This document shows positions 28,726 to 37,614 of a DNA stretch of 64,000 nt, in pieces (within the stretch, counting starts at the first letter, position 1; each line of letters opens with the position of its first letter). Under the pieces are notes generated by a model. The model ran no database searches, was not told the origin of the DNA, and worked only from the letters and a program-made list of their open reading frames with translations. The translations under genes and the position numbers were made by a program. This stretch comes from Vogesella alkaliphila (GTDB taxonomy: Bacteria; Pseudomonadota; Gammaproteobacteria; Burkholderiales; Chromobacteriaceae): the NCBI RefSeq assembly GCF_014652475.1, contig NZ_BMYW01000001.1:418523-482522 (forward strand), in the 5' to 3' direction.

Positions 28726-30114
28726 ATGCTTGCACCGCAACAGCTGGCCGAGCTGGGCCGCCTGCTGGCCGCCGACCGCGTGGCCACCGATACCGATACC
28801 CTGACGCGCTACGGCCTGGACTGGACGCGCTATTTCACGCCCGATGCCGCCGCGGTGCTGTTCCCGAAGACGGTGGACGAGGTGGTGGCGCTGGTGCGCT
28901 GGGCGCAGCGCGAGCAGTTCGCGCTGGTGCCGTCCGGCGGCCGTACCGGCCTGTCCGGCGGCGCGGTGGCGCGCAACGGCGAGCTGGTGGTGTCGTTCGA
29001 GCGCATGAACGCGATCCTGGAGCTGGACAAGGTTGGCCGCACCGTGCGCTGCCAGGCGGGGGTGATCACCAAGACGCTGCAGGAATTCGCGCTGGCCAAC
29101 GGCCTGTACTACCCGGTGGATTTCGCCTCCAGCGGCAGCAGCCAGATCGGCGGCAATATCGCCACCAACGCCGGCGGCATCAAGGTCGTGCGCTACGGCA
29201 TGACCCGCGAATGGGTGGTCGGGCTGAAGGTGGTCACCGGCGAGGGCGAGGTGCTGGAGCTGAACCACGGCCTGGCCAAGAACAATACCGGCTACGACTT
29301 CCGCCACCTGTTCATCGGCTCGGAGGGCACGCTGGGCTTCATCGTCGAGGCCACGCTGCGGCTGGCGCGGCCGCCAGCGGAGCTGGCGGTGATGGTGCTG
29401 GCGGTGCCGAATCTTGCCGACATCATGAATATTTTCAACGCCTACCGCGACAAGCTGGACCTGACCGCGTTCGAGTTCTTCTCCGAGCAGGCGCTGCGCC
29501 ACGTGCTGGCGCGCGGTGCGGTGCAGCGGCCGTTCGACGAGGCGGCCGACTACTACGTGCTGCTGGAGTTCGAGAAGATCGCGCCGGACACCGAGACGCA
29601 GGCGCTGGCGCTGTTCGAATACTGCGCCGAGCAGGGCTGGCTGGTCGACGGCGTGCTGTCGCAGTCGCAGCAGCAGGCGGCGGAGCTGTGGCGCCTGCGC
29701 GAGGACATCAGCGAGTCCATCACCCCGTACAAGCCGTACAAGAACGACATCGCGGTGGTGGTCAGCAAGGTGCCGGCCTTTGTCGCGCAGCTGGACGAGA
29801 TCCTGGCGCGCGAGTACCCGCAGTTCGAGGTGGTGTGGTTCGGCCACATCGGCGACGGCAACCTGCACATCAACGTGCTGAAGCCGGAGGCGCTGGCCAT
29901 CGACGACTTCCGCCGCGCCTGCGAACAGGTCAACAAGCACGTGTTCGAGCTGGTGCGCGACTTCAAGGGCAGCATGTCGGCCGAGCACGGCGTCGGCCTG
30001 CTCAAGCACGACTATCTTGACGTAAGCCGCAGTCATGCCGAAATCCGGCTGATGAAAGCGATGAAATCGCTTTTTGATCCGGATGGCATTATGAACCCGG
30101 GCAAGCTGGTGTAA
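28726..30114 (+). CDS. FAD-linked oxidase, D-2-hydroxyglutarate dehydrogenase type
   Basis: 462 residues of the GlcD/D-LDH/D2HGDH family. The FAD-binding PCMH domain (about 40-215) has PSGGRTGLSGGAV and SSGSSQIGGNIATNAGG. The C-terminal cap has HIGDGNLHINVL and the end motif DPDGIMNPGKLV. The divergent serA strongly favours D-2-hydroxyglutarate as substrate: in Pseudomonas the two enzymes are neighbours and run as a coupled cycle. Glycolate or D-lactate are alternatives. A 13-mer at 29029 encodes KVGR. Confidence 0.85.
   Translation: MLAPQQLAELGRLLAADRVATDTDTLTRYGLDWTRYFTPDAAAVLFPKTVDEVVALVRWAQREQFALVPSGGRTGLSGGAVARNGELVVSFERMNAILELDKVGRTVRCQAGVITKTLQEFALANGLYYPVDFASSGSSQIGGNIATNAGGIKVVRYGMTREWVVGLKVVTGEGEVLELNHGLAKNNTGYDFRHLFIGSEGTLGFIVEATLRLARPPAELAVMVLAVPNLADIMNIFNAYRDKLDLTAFEFFSEQALRHVLARGAVQRPFDEAADYYVLLEFEKIAPDTETQALALFEYCAEQGWLVDGVLSQSQQQAAELWRLREDISESITPYKPYKNDIAVVVSKVPAFVAQLDEILAREYPQFEVVWFGHIGDGNLHINVLKPEALAIDDFRRACEQVNKHVFELVRDFKGSMSAEHGVGLLKHDYLDVSRSHAEIRLMKAMKSLFDPDGIMNPGKLV
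29029..29041 (+). repeat. dispersed 13-mer, G variant
   Basis: Exact copy in the D2HGDH-type gene, reading KVGR. Confidence 0.85.
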
Positions 30115-30137
30115 GAAGCAGACGATGCCCGAAAAAT

Positions 30138-30178
30138 GCGCGGCGTCAGCAAACTGCTGACGCCGCGCTGTTTTTTTT
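30138..30178 (+). terminator. intrinsic terminator of the D2HGDH-type gene
   Basis: GCGCGGCGTCAGCA (30138-30151) pairs with TGCTGACGCCGCGC (30155-30168), followed by a run of eight T. Confidence 0.92.
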
Positions 30179-30189
30179 GGCTTTCAACA

Positions 30190-30229
30190 GCTTATCCACA
30201 GCTTTTTCCCTGTTTCGCTGTGGATAAGC
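30190..30229. other. inverted pair of consensus DnaA boxes
   Basis: GCTTATCCACAGC (30190-30202) faces its exact inverse GCTGTGGATAAGC (30217-30229). Each arm contains the perfect DnaA box TTATCCACA. They lie between convergent genes, directly after the astE stop at 30232. The pair could be a DnaA-titrating site or simply the astE transcript-end hairpin. Confidence 0.6.
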
Positions 30230-30231
30230 GT

Positions 30232-31245
30232 CTAATCCAGCTGGCAGGGGCTGATCACGATGCCGGCGCGCAGGCCGACCCCGACCTTGGGATTGGGGAA
30301 CAGGATGCGTTCCTCGCCGCCGTCGGCGACGTAACGGATGTCGCCATCTTCGGCAATTGTCATGCCGTGTGGAAGGGCGGTGAAGTTCTCCACGCTGTCG
30401 GCCAGGTGCAGCTTGAACTGCTCGCTGTGCTTCACCAGGTCGTACTTGGCGTGGAACACCGCGAAGCGGCTGGCGTCGTAGGCCGGCAGCGGCGGGGTGC
30501 TGCCGGAGACCAGGTGTCGCAGCGCGCGGTCGATGCCGGCGAAGCGGGCGAGGTCGTTGTCGCCGAACGGCCGCGCCTTGCCCAGCTCCAGCGTCAGCGC
30601 GTCGGCGTGGAAGTGGTGGCTGGTGTAGTAGCTGAAGGTGGCCGCTGGCTTGCTGTGCAGCAGCAGGGTGCTGACGTCGGCGCTTTCCAGCCACAGCAGC
30701 TGTTCGCGCTTGTGCGGCCGGCCGTCGGTGTACGGGTAGATGGCGAACTTCTCGAACACCGAGCCGCGGATGGCGGTGTGCAGGTCGTAGTGTAGGCGCT
30801 GCACGCCGGCCGGCGCGGCGCGGAAGAAGTCGGCGGCCAGCTGTTCCAGCTCGGCGGCGCGGCGCGCTTCCTGCGCCTGCGGCTGGCTGATGTGGGCGCC
30901 GTTGAACAGGCGGTTCATGTCGTAGTCGGTAAAGCGCGCGCCGCTGCGCATCGCCACCGGATTGCCCAGCATCACCAGTAGCCGGCAGCGCAGCGGCATG
31001 GCGCCGGCGAGCAGGTCGTTGACGATGCTGTTGACCACCTCGATCGGGGCGGTCTCGTTGCCGTGGATGCCGGTGGACAGCAGCACGTGGTCCAGCGCGT
31101 CGGCGGCGTCCAGCGGCGCCAGCGCCAGCACGCCTTCGGCCAGCCACTGCAGGCTCAGGGTCGCGGTCTGCCACTGGCGGGGGCCGGCAAAGCGGCCCTC
31201 CAGCGTGGCGTGCAGAAAATCACGGGCGGGAGCGAACGGCGTCAT
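30232..31245 (-). CDS. astE: succinylglutamate desuccinylase
   Basis: 337 residues. This is the last enzyme of the arginine succinyltransferase pathway, hydrolysing N-succinylglutamate to glutamate and succinate. It belongs to the zinc-dependent AstE/aspartoacylase family: GIHGNETAPIE holds the first His and Glu ligands and HYDLHTAIRGS the last His. FTDYDMNRLF is also typical. It stands alone, about 11.6 kb from the start of the other ast genes and on the opposite strand. Confidence 0.92.
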   Translation of the reverse strand: MTPFAPARDFLHATLEGRFAGPRQWQTATLSLQWLAEGVLALAPLDAADALDHVLLSTGIHGNETAPIEVVNSIVNDLLAGAMPLRCRLLVMLGNPVAMRSGARFTDYDMNRLFNGAHISQPQAQEARRAAELEQLAADFFRAAPAGVQRLHYDLHTAIRGSVFEKFAIYPYTDGRPHKREQLLWLESADVSTLLLHSKPAATFSYYTSHHFHADALTLELGKARPFGDNDLARFAGIDRALRHLVSGSTPPLPAYDASRFAVFHAKYDLVKHSEQFKLHLADSVENFTALPHGMTIAEDGDIRYVADGGEERILFPNPKVGVGLRAGIVISPCQLD

Positions 31246-31354
31246 GGGGTGTCCTGTGCTTGTGGTGTTGCCCCATTCTAATCAAATGCCGGCCTGCGCC
31301 AACGCGGCTGTCACCGCCTTGTCCGTATATGGCGCAAACCGGACATTCGCAGTC

Positions 31355-32143
31355 TCAGGCGTCGGCGAAGCGGCTGATCTGCTGCGCGAAGGCGGCCGGC
31401 GCCTCGATGTGGATGGCGTGGCCGGCGCCGGGCAGCACCGTCAGCGTCGAGCCGGCGATGCCCTGGTGCAGCAGTTCCGACTGGTACAGCGGGGTGAGGC
31501 GGTCTTCGCTGCCGACGATGATGTGGGTCGGCACCCTGATCTCGTCCAGCCAGCTGCGCGCGTCGTGCTCGCGGATGCCGGCCAGGATGCGCTCCACCCC
31601 CGGCCAGTCCACGGTGGCGGCGATGGTGCGCAGGTCCGGCAGCATCTGTGCACTGCTGACGAAGAAGCGGCTGGAAAACAGCCACGGCAGGCTGATGTCG
31701 AAGCGCAGCCCGGGGCCGCCGGCCTGTTGCGCCGCGCTCCAGCTCTGCGCGATGTAAACGTTGGCCGCATCCGACCACGCCAGCGTCGAGGCCAGCAGCA
31801 GCCGCGACAGCCGCGCCGGATGGCGGCGGGCGAAGTGCAGTGCCACCATGCCGCCGTAGGACAGGCCGGCGAGGTAGCACTGTTTGACGCCGAGGTGGTC
31901 GAGCAGCGCGGCGGCGTCGTCGGCCTGTTGCGTCAGCGGGTAGCTGTCCTGCACCCGCCGCTCGCTCTGGCCCTGGCCTTGGAAATCGAGACGGATCAGC
32001 CTGAAGCGCGGCTCCAGCAGCGGCGCCATCAGCGTCCAGGCGGCGGTGCTCATGGTCAGGCCGTTGAACAGCAAGAGCGGCTGTTCGCCGTGGCCGCTGA
32101 CCTCGTAATACAACTGGCGTCCATCGTGCTGCAGCATGGGCAT
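31355..32143 (-). CDS. alpha/beta-hydrolase fold protein
   Basis: 262 residues from the ATG at 32143, which has AAGGAAG upstream. The nucleophile elbow is GLSYGG and the late histidine is in LPGAGHAIHIEAP. LDFQGQGQSE marks the oxyanion-side loop. It resembles 3-oxoadipate enol-lactonase/epoxide-hydrolase-like proteins, but no pathway genes are adjacent and the substrate cannot be inferred. A C-variant 13-mer at 31757 encodes AANV. Confidence 0.82.
   Translation of the reverse strand: MPMLQHDGRQLYYEVSGHGEQPLLLFNGLTMSTAAWTLMAPLLEPRFRLIRLDFQGQGQSERRVQDSYPLTQQADDAAALLDHLGVKQCYLAGLSYGGMVALHFARRHPARLSRLLLASTLAWSDAANVYIAQSWSAAQQAGGPGLRFDISLPWLFSSRFFVSSAQMLPDLRTIAATVDWPGVERILAGIREHDARSWLDEIRVPTHIIVGSEDRLTPLYQSELLHQGIAGSTLTVLPGAGHAIHIEAPAAFAQQISRFADA
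31757..31769 (+). repeat. dispersed 13-mer, C variant
   Basis: Exact copy in the alpha/beta-hydrolase gene, opposite to its coding strand, reading DAANVY. Confidence 0.85.
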
Positions 32144-32279
32144 GGCGTCTTCCTTGTCGGGTGCGGTTAATGTCAGTGTGGTGCAGGAGGCGCCGGCCCG
32201 CAATAGCGCTCGCCGCCGTCATCGCCGATTTGTCATATTGTTGCGCTAGCCTTGCCGCTCTTGGAAACGGACTTGTGCA

Positions 32280-34085
32280 ATGGAAACCATGCTGGAAACC
32301 GTCACGATCAGCGTCGCGCCGGGCTTGGCGCATCAGGCGCTGCTGGAACAGATCATTCGTCAGGGGAGTGTGCAGGTGGTGTTCCAGCCCATCGTACAGC
32401 TGGCGGACGGCGAGCTGTACGGTTACGAGGCGCTGGTACGCGGGCCATCCGATTCCATCCTGCATTCGCCGGTGATGCTGTTCGAGCAGGCGGCGCGCGC
32501 CGGCCTGTCCGGAGTGCTGGACCAGGTCTGCATCGCCGCGATCCTGCGCCAGTTTGCACTGCGCCAGCTGCCCGGCATCCTGTTCATCAATGTCATTCCC
32601 GATACCCTGCTCAGCGCCGATGTCTCGGTCGAGGCGCTGCTGGGCCTGCTGCAGCTGAACGGCGTGCCGCCGCAGCGGGTGGTACTGGAGCTGACCGAAA
32701 CCCGTCCCAATGCCGGCTACCCGGTGCTGCGCCAGGTGGCGGACGAGCTGCGCCGCAGCGGTCTGCGGCTGGCGCTGGACGACCTGGGCGAGGGCTTCTC
32801 CAATCTGCGGCTGTGGTCGGAACTGCGCCCGGACGTGGTCAAGCTGGACAAGTACTTCGTGCAGAACATCCACGCCGACCCGCTGAAGGCGCAGTTCGTG
32901 CGCTCGCTGGTGGACATGGCGCGCGCCTCCGGTGCGCTGCTGGTGGCCGAGGGGGTGGAGCAGGCGGAAGAGTTGCGCGTGCTGCGCGAGCTGGGGGTGG
33001 CGATGGGGCAGGGCTACCTGATCGCGCGGCCGCAGGCCGAGCCGGCGCTCGCGCAGCACTACCCGTTGCCGCGCGCGCCGCAGCACGCCGGCAACCGGCG
33101 CCGGCCGGTGGCGCGCGACCTGCTGCAGGAGGTGCCCTACCTGAGCACCGCGCACAGCTGCGAGCAGGCCTACCAGATGTTTGCCGCCTCGCTGCAGCGT
33201 TTTGCCATTCCGGTGCTGCACGAGCGGCGTCCGGTGGGCTTGCTGACCCGGCACCATGTGCTGGAAACCTTCGCCAAACCGTTCAACCGCGAGCTGTTCG
33301 CCAAGAAGCCGTGCATGGCGCTGGCCGACGCCAGGCCGCTGCTGGTGTCGGCGGAGATGGACATCCAGTCGCTGTCCGGGCGGGTGGTGGAGGCGGAGCA
33401 GCGCTACCTGGTCGACGGTTTCATCATCGTCGAGGACGGTGCCTACCTCGGCATGGGCACCGGCTACGACCTGATGCGCCTGATCAGCGAGATGCAGCTG
33501 TCGGCGGCGCGTTACGCCAATCCGCTGACCGGGTTGCCGGGCAACGTGCCGATCGGCGAGGAGGTGCAGCGGCTGCTGGAGGGCGAGCGCCCGTTCGTGG
33601 TGGCCTATGTCGATCTCGACCACTTCAAGCCGTTCAACGATCACTACGGCTACGGCGCCGGCGACGACCTGATCCGCGAGCTGGGGCGGATTCTGCTGTC
33701 GCAGCTGGACATGACGATGGATTTTGCCGGCCATATCGGCGGCGATGACTTCGTGTTGTTGTTGCAGAGTTGCAACTGGCGGCGTCGGCTGCAGGACATC
33801 ATCCGGTCGTTCGATCAGCGGGTGCAGGCGTTCTTTTGTGCCGCAGCGCGCCATGCCGGTGGCTATCACATCGCCGACCGCAGCGGGCAGATGCAGTTCT
33901 TCCCGCTGACCAGCGTGTCCATCGGGGTGCTGCCGGTCTTGCCCGGTCGCTTCCTGTCGCACTACGAAGTGGCAGCGGCGGCGACGCAGGCCAAAAAAAT
34001 GGCGAAAAAACAGGAGGGTAGCAGCCTGTTTGTCGAGGCGCGCGAATTCCCCGTTTTGGTGCGGCCAACGGCGCTGGCCGTTTGA
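32280..34085 (+). CDS. EAL-CBS-GGDEF cyclic-di-GMP protein
   Basis: 601 residues without a signal peptide or membrane helix. The EAL domain (about 22-265) keeps EALVR, the Asn in FINVIP, ELTE, the DD pair in LDDLGEG, KLDK and AEGVE, so phosphodiesterase activity is plausible. A CBS-like pair follows (about 285-410). The C-terminal GGDEF domain (about 415-590) has GGDDF (487-491) instead of GGDEF and no RxxD inhibitory site before it, so cyclase activity is uncertain. The EAL-first order is the reverse of most hybrid proteins. It is monocistronic, divergent from the hydrolase. Confidence 0.88.
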   Translation: METMLETVTISVAPGLAHQALLEQIIRQGSVQVVFQPIVQLADGELYGYEALVRGPSDSILHSPVMLFEQAARAGLSGVLDQVCIAAILRQFALRQLPGILFINVIPDTLLSADVSVEALLGLLQLNGVPPQRVVLELTETRPNAGYPVLRQVADELRRSGLRLALDDLGEGFSNLRLWSELRPDVVKLDKYFVQNIHADPLKAQFVRSLVDMARASGALLVAEGVEQAEELRVLRELGVAMGQGYLIARPQAEPALAQHYPLPRAPQHAGNRRRPVARDLLQEVPYLSTAHSCEQAYQMFAASLQRFAIPVLHERRPVGLLTRHHVLETFAKPFNRELFAKKPCMALADARPLLVSAEMDIQSLSGRVVEAEQRYLVDGFIIVEDGAYLGMGTGYDLMRLISEMQLSAARYANPLTGLPGNVPIGEEVQRLLEGERPFVVAYVDLDHFKPFNDHYGYGAGDDLIRELGRILLSQLDMTMDFAGHIGGDDFVLLLQSCNWRRRLQDIIRSFDQRVQAFFCAAARHAGGYHIADRSGQMQFFPLTSVSIGVLPVLPGRFLSHYEVAAAATQAKKMAKKQEGSSLFVEAREFPVLVRPTALAV

Positions 34086-34124
34086 GGAATTAAACAGTTT
34101 CTGCTCTTGTTGCGGTTGTTGCCG

Positions 34125-34153
34125 ACGTTCATGCTGCATGGCAGCATGAACGT
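34125..34153. repeat. perfect 13-base inverted repeat
   Basis: ACGTTCATGCTGC and GCAGCATGAACGT are separated by ATG, 40 bases after the stop of the EAL-CBS-GGDEF gene. It has no T-run, so it may be a 3'-end stabilising stem or a Rho-linked end. Confidence 0.7.
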
Positions 34154-34451
34154 GACAGCTAAGTCCATGATTCACGTCCGTTTTTTGTTTCGCCGTTTTT
34201 CCTGGTCCGCTCCCGTTTCTCCTTGTCAATTTTATTAAACGTGCGCTACTCTTTTTTCGACGGGTGGCGGCGTTTGTGCGTACAGCGTGGCGGGTGACGC
34301 TCGCCTGTGGTGTGCCGTGTGGTGGCGGGCGGTGTGCCGGTCGCGGCGGCAGACGGCAGGTGTCAGGCCGTAAACGGCGCCGCAGCGGGCGCAAAACTCC
34401 CGGTTTGGCGGTGCTTGCCGGCAAATGCCAGTGGCTGCGGATATTGCCTGC

Positions 34452-34464
34452 AAGGTTGGCCGCA
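34452..34464 (+). repeat. dispersed 13-mer, single intergenic copy
   Basis: Exact G-variant copy 108 bases before the potG start; the only exact copy lying in an upstream region. Confidence 0.85.
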
Positions 34465-34571
34465 AGTAGGGTGTCGGTTTATGTTGAACGGCGCTACGTC
34501 CACCGCGTCACGATGACGAAGACGTACGAAAATATCACAGGGACGAACCACGTCCTTCAGGGGAAACAATC

Positions 34572-35696
34572 ATGGTTGATGCTGCAAAGCAGTCTGCTAG
34601 CGAAAAGCCTTATTTGTCGATTGCCAATATCGTCAAGAAATTCGGGGACACCACCGCCGTCGACGGTGTGACACTGGACATCCAGCGCAAGGAAATCTTT
34701 GCCCTGCTCGGCAGCTCCGGCTGCGGCAAATCCACCCTGCTGCGCATGCTGGCGGGCATGGAGCGGCCCACTTCCGGCCAGATCATTCTCGATGGCCAGG
34801 ACATCACCAAGCTGGCGCCGTACGACCGCCCGATCAACATGATGTTCCAGAGCTACGCGTTGTTCCCGCACATGTCGGTGGCGGACAACATCGCCTTCGG
34901 TCTGAAGCAGGACAAGATGCCCAAGGGCGAGATCGACGCCCGCGTGGCGGAGATGCTGGATCTGGTGCAGATGCGCAAGTACGCCAACCGCAAGCCCTAC
35001 CAGCTGTCCGGTGGCCAGCAGCAGCGTGTCGCGCTGGCGCGCAGCCTGGCCAAGCGCCCGAAGCTGCTGCTGCTGGACGAGCCGCTGGGCGCGCTGGACA
35101 AGAAGCTGCGCCAGCAGACGCAGCTGGAGCTGGTCAACACCCTGGAGAGCGTGGGCGTGACCTGCATCATGGTGACCCATGACCAGGAAGAGGCGATGAC
35201 CATGGCCACCCGCATCGGCATCATGAGCGAGGGCCAGCTGCTGCAGGTGGGCACCCCGGCGGAAATCTACGACTACCCGAACTGCCGCTTTACCGCCGAA
35301 TTCATCGGCGACACCAACCTGTTCACCGGCCCGGTGGTGGTCGACGAGCCGGACCGTGTCGAGATCGAGGCCGCCGAGCTGGGCGGCCGCATCTGGATCG
35401 ACCACGGCATCACCGGCCCGAAAGGCATGCAGGTGTGGGCCAGCATCCGGCCGGAAGACGTGCGCGTCGACCGTGATCCGGTGGCTGCCGGCCCCAACGC
35501 CGCCAAGGGTTCGGTAGCGGAGATCGCCTACTTCGGCAGCTATTCCGTCTATCACGTCAAGCTTGGCAGCGGCAAGGTGCTGAAGGCGATGGTGCCGGTC
35601 AACCGCTGGCACGAGGCCAACCTGGAGCCGCCGACCTGGGGCGATCAGGTCTACGTCAGCTGGCGCGCCGACATGCCGGTTGTGCTCACCCGTTAA
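34572..35696 (+). CDS. potG: putrescine/spermidine ABC transporter ATPase
   Basis: 374 residues. Walker A is GSSGCGKST, the signature LSGGQQQR, and Walker B LLLLDEP followed by the H-loop [11 protein letters not shown]-terminal TOBE domain (about 290-370) is typical of polyamine and other MOI-type importers. The following two permeases complete a PotGHI-type unit. No PotF-like binding protein is adjacent. PotA (spermidine) is the alternative name. Confidence 0.9.
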   Translation: MVDAAKQSASEKPYLSIANIVKKFGDTTAVDGVTLDIQRKEIFALLGSSGCGKSTLLRMLAGMERPTSGQIILDGQDITKLAPYDRPINMMFQSYALFPHMSVADNIAFGLKQDKMPKGEIDARVAEMLDLVQMRKYANRKPYQLSGGQQQRVALARSLAKRPKLLLLDEPLGALDKKLRQQTQLELVNTLESVGVTCIMVTHDQEEAMTMATRIGIMSEGQLLQVGTPAEIYDYPNCRFTAEFIGDTNLFTGPVVVDEPDRVEIEAAELGGRIWIDHGITGPKGMQVWASIRPEDVRVDRDPVAAGPNAAKGSVAEIAYFGSYSVYHVKLGSGKVLKAMVPVNRWHEANLEPPTWGDQVYVSWRADMPVVLTR

Positions 35697-35707
35697 GGAG
35701 CTGTGAC

Positions 35708-36625
35708 ATGAATATCCAGCGCCTCTTCAAGCGCCTCAAGCCCGGTCGCGGTGCGGTGATCTCGATCCCGTACTTCTGGCTGCTGCTGTTTTTCCTGGTG
35801 CCGTTCTTCATCGTGCTGAAGATCAGCTTCGCCGAGCAGGATCTCGCCATTCCCCCGTTCACCAGCCTGATGAACCTGGAGGAGGGCGGGCTGCTGCACC
35901 TTACGCTCAATCTCGGCAACTTCGACTTCATCCTCAGCGACGATTTCTACGCCAAGACTTATTTATCCTCGTTGCAGACAGCACTGTTCACCACGCTGAT
36001 GTGCCTGCTGCTGGGCTACCCGATCGCCTACGCCATTGCGCGTACCGATCCGGCGCGCCGCAACGTGCTGCTGATGCTGGTGATGCTGCCGTTCTGGACC
36101 TCGTTCCTGCTGCGCGTCTACGCCTGGATGGGCCTGCTCAACGAAAACGGCCTCATCAACAGCTTCCTGCTGGCGATCGGCGTCATCAACGAGCCGTTGA
36201 TGCTGTTCCACAACGACTTCTCGCTGTATCTGGTGATGGTGTACGCCTACCTGCCGTTCATGATCCTGCCGCTGTTCTCGCACCTGGTGAAGATGGACGG
36301 CCGCCTGCTGGAAGCGGCCAGCGACCTCGGCGCCGGCCCGATCAAGGCCTTCTTCACCATCACGCTGCCGTTGTCCAAGAACGGCATCATCGCCGGCTCG
36401 ATGATGGTGTTCATCCCGGCGGTCGGCGAATTCGTGATTCCGGAGCTGGTCGGTGGCCCGGATACGCTGATGATCGGCAAGGTGCTGTGGAACGAGTTCT
36501 TCGACAACAACAACTGGCCGATGGCCGCCGCGGTGGCGACGGTGATGGTGCTGCTGCTGATCGTGCCGATCGCGTTCCTGCACCGCTTCGAAACCCGCCA
36601 GCTGGAAGGAAAAGGCAATGAATAA
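35708..36625 (+). CDS. potH: putrescine ABC transporter permease
   Basis: 305 residues, six predicted membrane helices, a BPD_transp_1 permease. The EAA-like loop is GRLLEAASDLGAGPIKAFFTITLPLSKNGI. It starts 11 bases after potG and overlaps potI by eight bases. The protein ends in a charged QLEGKGNE tail. Confidence 0.9.
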   Translation: MNIQRLFKRLKPGRGAVISIPYFWLLLFFLVPFFIVLKISFAEQDLAIPPFTSLMNLEEGGLLHLTLNLGNFDFILSDDFYAKTYLSSLQTALFTTLMCLLLGYPIAYAIARTDPARRNVLLMLVMLPFWTSFLLRVYAWMGLLNENGLINSFLLAIGVINEPLMLFHNDFSLYLVMVYAYLPFMILPLFSHLVKMDGRLLEAASDLGAGPIKAFFTITLPLSKNGIIAGSMMVFIPAVGEFVIPELVGGPDTLMIGKVLWNEFFDNNNWPMAAAVATVMVLLLIVPIAFLHRFETRQLEGKGNE

Positions 36626-37469
36626 TCAACAACTGTCTCCCTTCCTCAAGGGCATGCTGCTGCTGGGGCTGCTGTTCCTGTACATCCCCATCGTCAGCCT
36701 GATCGTGTACTCGTTCAACGACTCCAAGCTGGTGACAGTATGGGGCGGCTTCTCCACCAAGTGGTACGCATCGCTGTTCCAGAACGAGCAGATCATCTCG
36801 GCGGTGGAGCTGTCGGTGCAGATCGCGCTGGCCAGCGCCACCGCGGCGGTGACGCTGGGCACCATCGCCGGCTTCGTGCTGGCGCGCTTCAAGCGCTTCC
36901 CGGGCAGCTCGCTGTTCGCCGGCATGATGACGGCGCCGATGGTGATGCCGGAGGTGATTACCGGCCTGTCGATGCTGCTGCTGTTCATCTCCATGCAGCA
37001 GCTGATCGGGGTGCCGGCCGAGCGCGGCTTCTTCACCATCTGGGTCGGCCATACCACGCTGTGCATGGCCTACGTCGCGGTGGTGGTGCGCTCCCGGCTG
37101 CTGGAAATCGACCAGTCGCTGGAAGATGCGGCGATGGATCTGGGCGCGCGCCCGCTGAAGATCTTCTTCGTGATCACGCTGCCGCTGGTGGCGCAGGCGA
37201 TCGCCTCCGGCTTCCTGCTGTCGGTGACGCTGTCGCTGGACGACCTGGTGATGACCGCCTTCCTGTCCGGCCCCGGTTCCACCACGCTGCCGCAGGTGAT
37301 CTTCTCCAAGGTGCGCCTCGGCCTGAACCCGGAAATCAACGCGCTGGCCTCGATTACCGTGCTGGTGGTCGGCGTGCTGGTGATCGTCGCCAACTACCTG
37401 ATGCTGAATTCGCAGCGCAAGCGCGAACGAGCGATGGCGGCGGCGATGCGAGAAAGCAGCGCCGGCTGA
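36618..37469 (+). CDS. potI: putrescine ABC transporter permease
   Basis: 283 residues, the second permease of the importer. The coupling loop is DQSLEDAAMDLGARPLKIFFVITLPLVAQAI. The ATG at 36618 overlaps the end of potH, so synthesis of the two subunits is coupled. A terminator follows. Confidence 0.9.
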   Translation: MNNQQLSPFLKGMLLLGLLFLYIPIVSLIVYSFNDSKLVTVWGGFSTKWYASLFQNEQIISAVELSVQIALASATAAVTLGTIAGFVLARFKRFPGSSLFAGMMTAPMVMPEVITGLSMLLLFISMQQLIGVPAERGFFTIWVGHTTLCMAYVAVVVRSRLLEIDQSLEDAAMDLGARPLKIFFVITLPLVAQAIASGFLLSVTLSLDDLVMTAFLSGPGSTTLPQVIFSKVRLGLNPEINALASITVLVVGVLVIVANYLMLNSQRKRERAMAAAMRESSAG

Positions 37470-37498
37470 CGCTGACGGGCGCCGCCCGGCGCCCCCGG

Positions 37499-37528
37499 AC
37501 GGCGGAGTTGCGAGGCTCCGCCGTTTTT
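37499..37528 (+). terminator. pot operon terminator
   Basis: ACGGCGGAG (37499-37507) pairs with CTCCGCCGT (37516-37524), followed by a run of five T. Confidence 0.88.
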
Positions 37529-37614
37529 CTTGCCCGTTACGGGTGATTTCTTGCCAAAAAGGGATGGATCTTGCCGTTTGCCCTGCCGTTTTCCTGACCA
37601 CCGACGAGGACTCT

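Larger units (their letters stand above)
34086..34571. other. intergenic region upstream of the pot operon
   Basis: 486 bases with no supported gene. It holds a perfect hairpin at 34125-34153, a single 13-mer at 34452-34464 and a short palindrome CGTCA-CGA-TGACG at 34506-34518. AGGGGAAA precedes the potG start. The pot promoter must be here, but no clear -35/-10 pair is visible. Confidence 0.5.

Noticed and set aside
30190-30229. An origin of replication, because of the two DnaA boxes.
   Set aside because: There are only two boxes, no AT-rich unwinding element, and no dnaA, dnaN, gyrB or parAB genes nearby.
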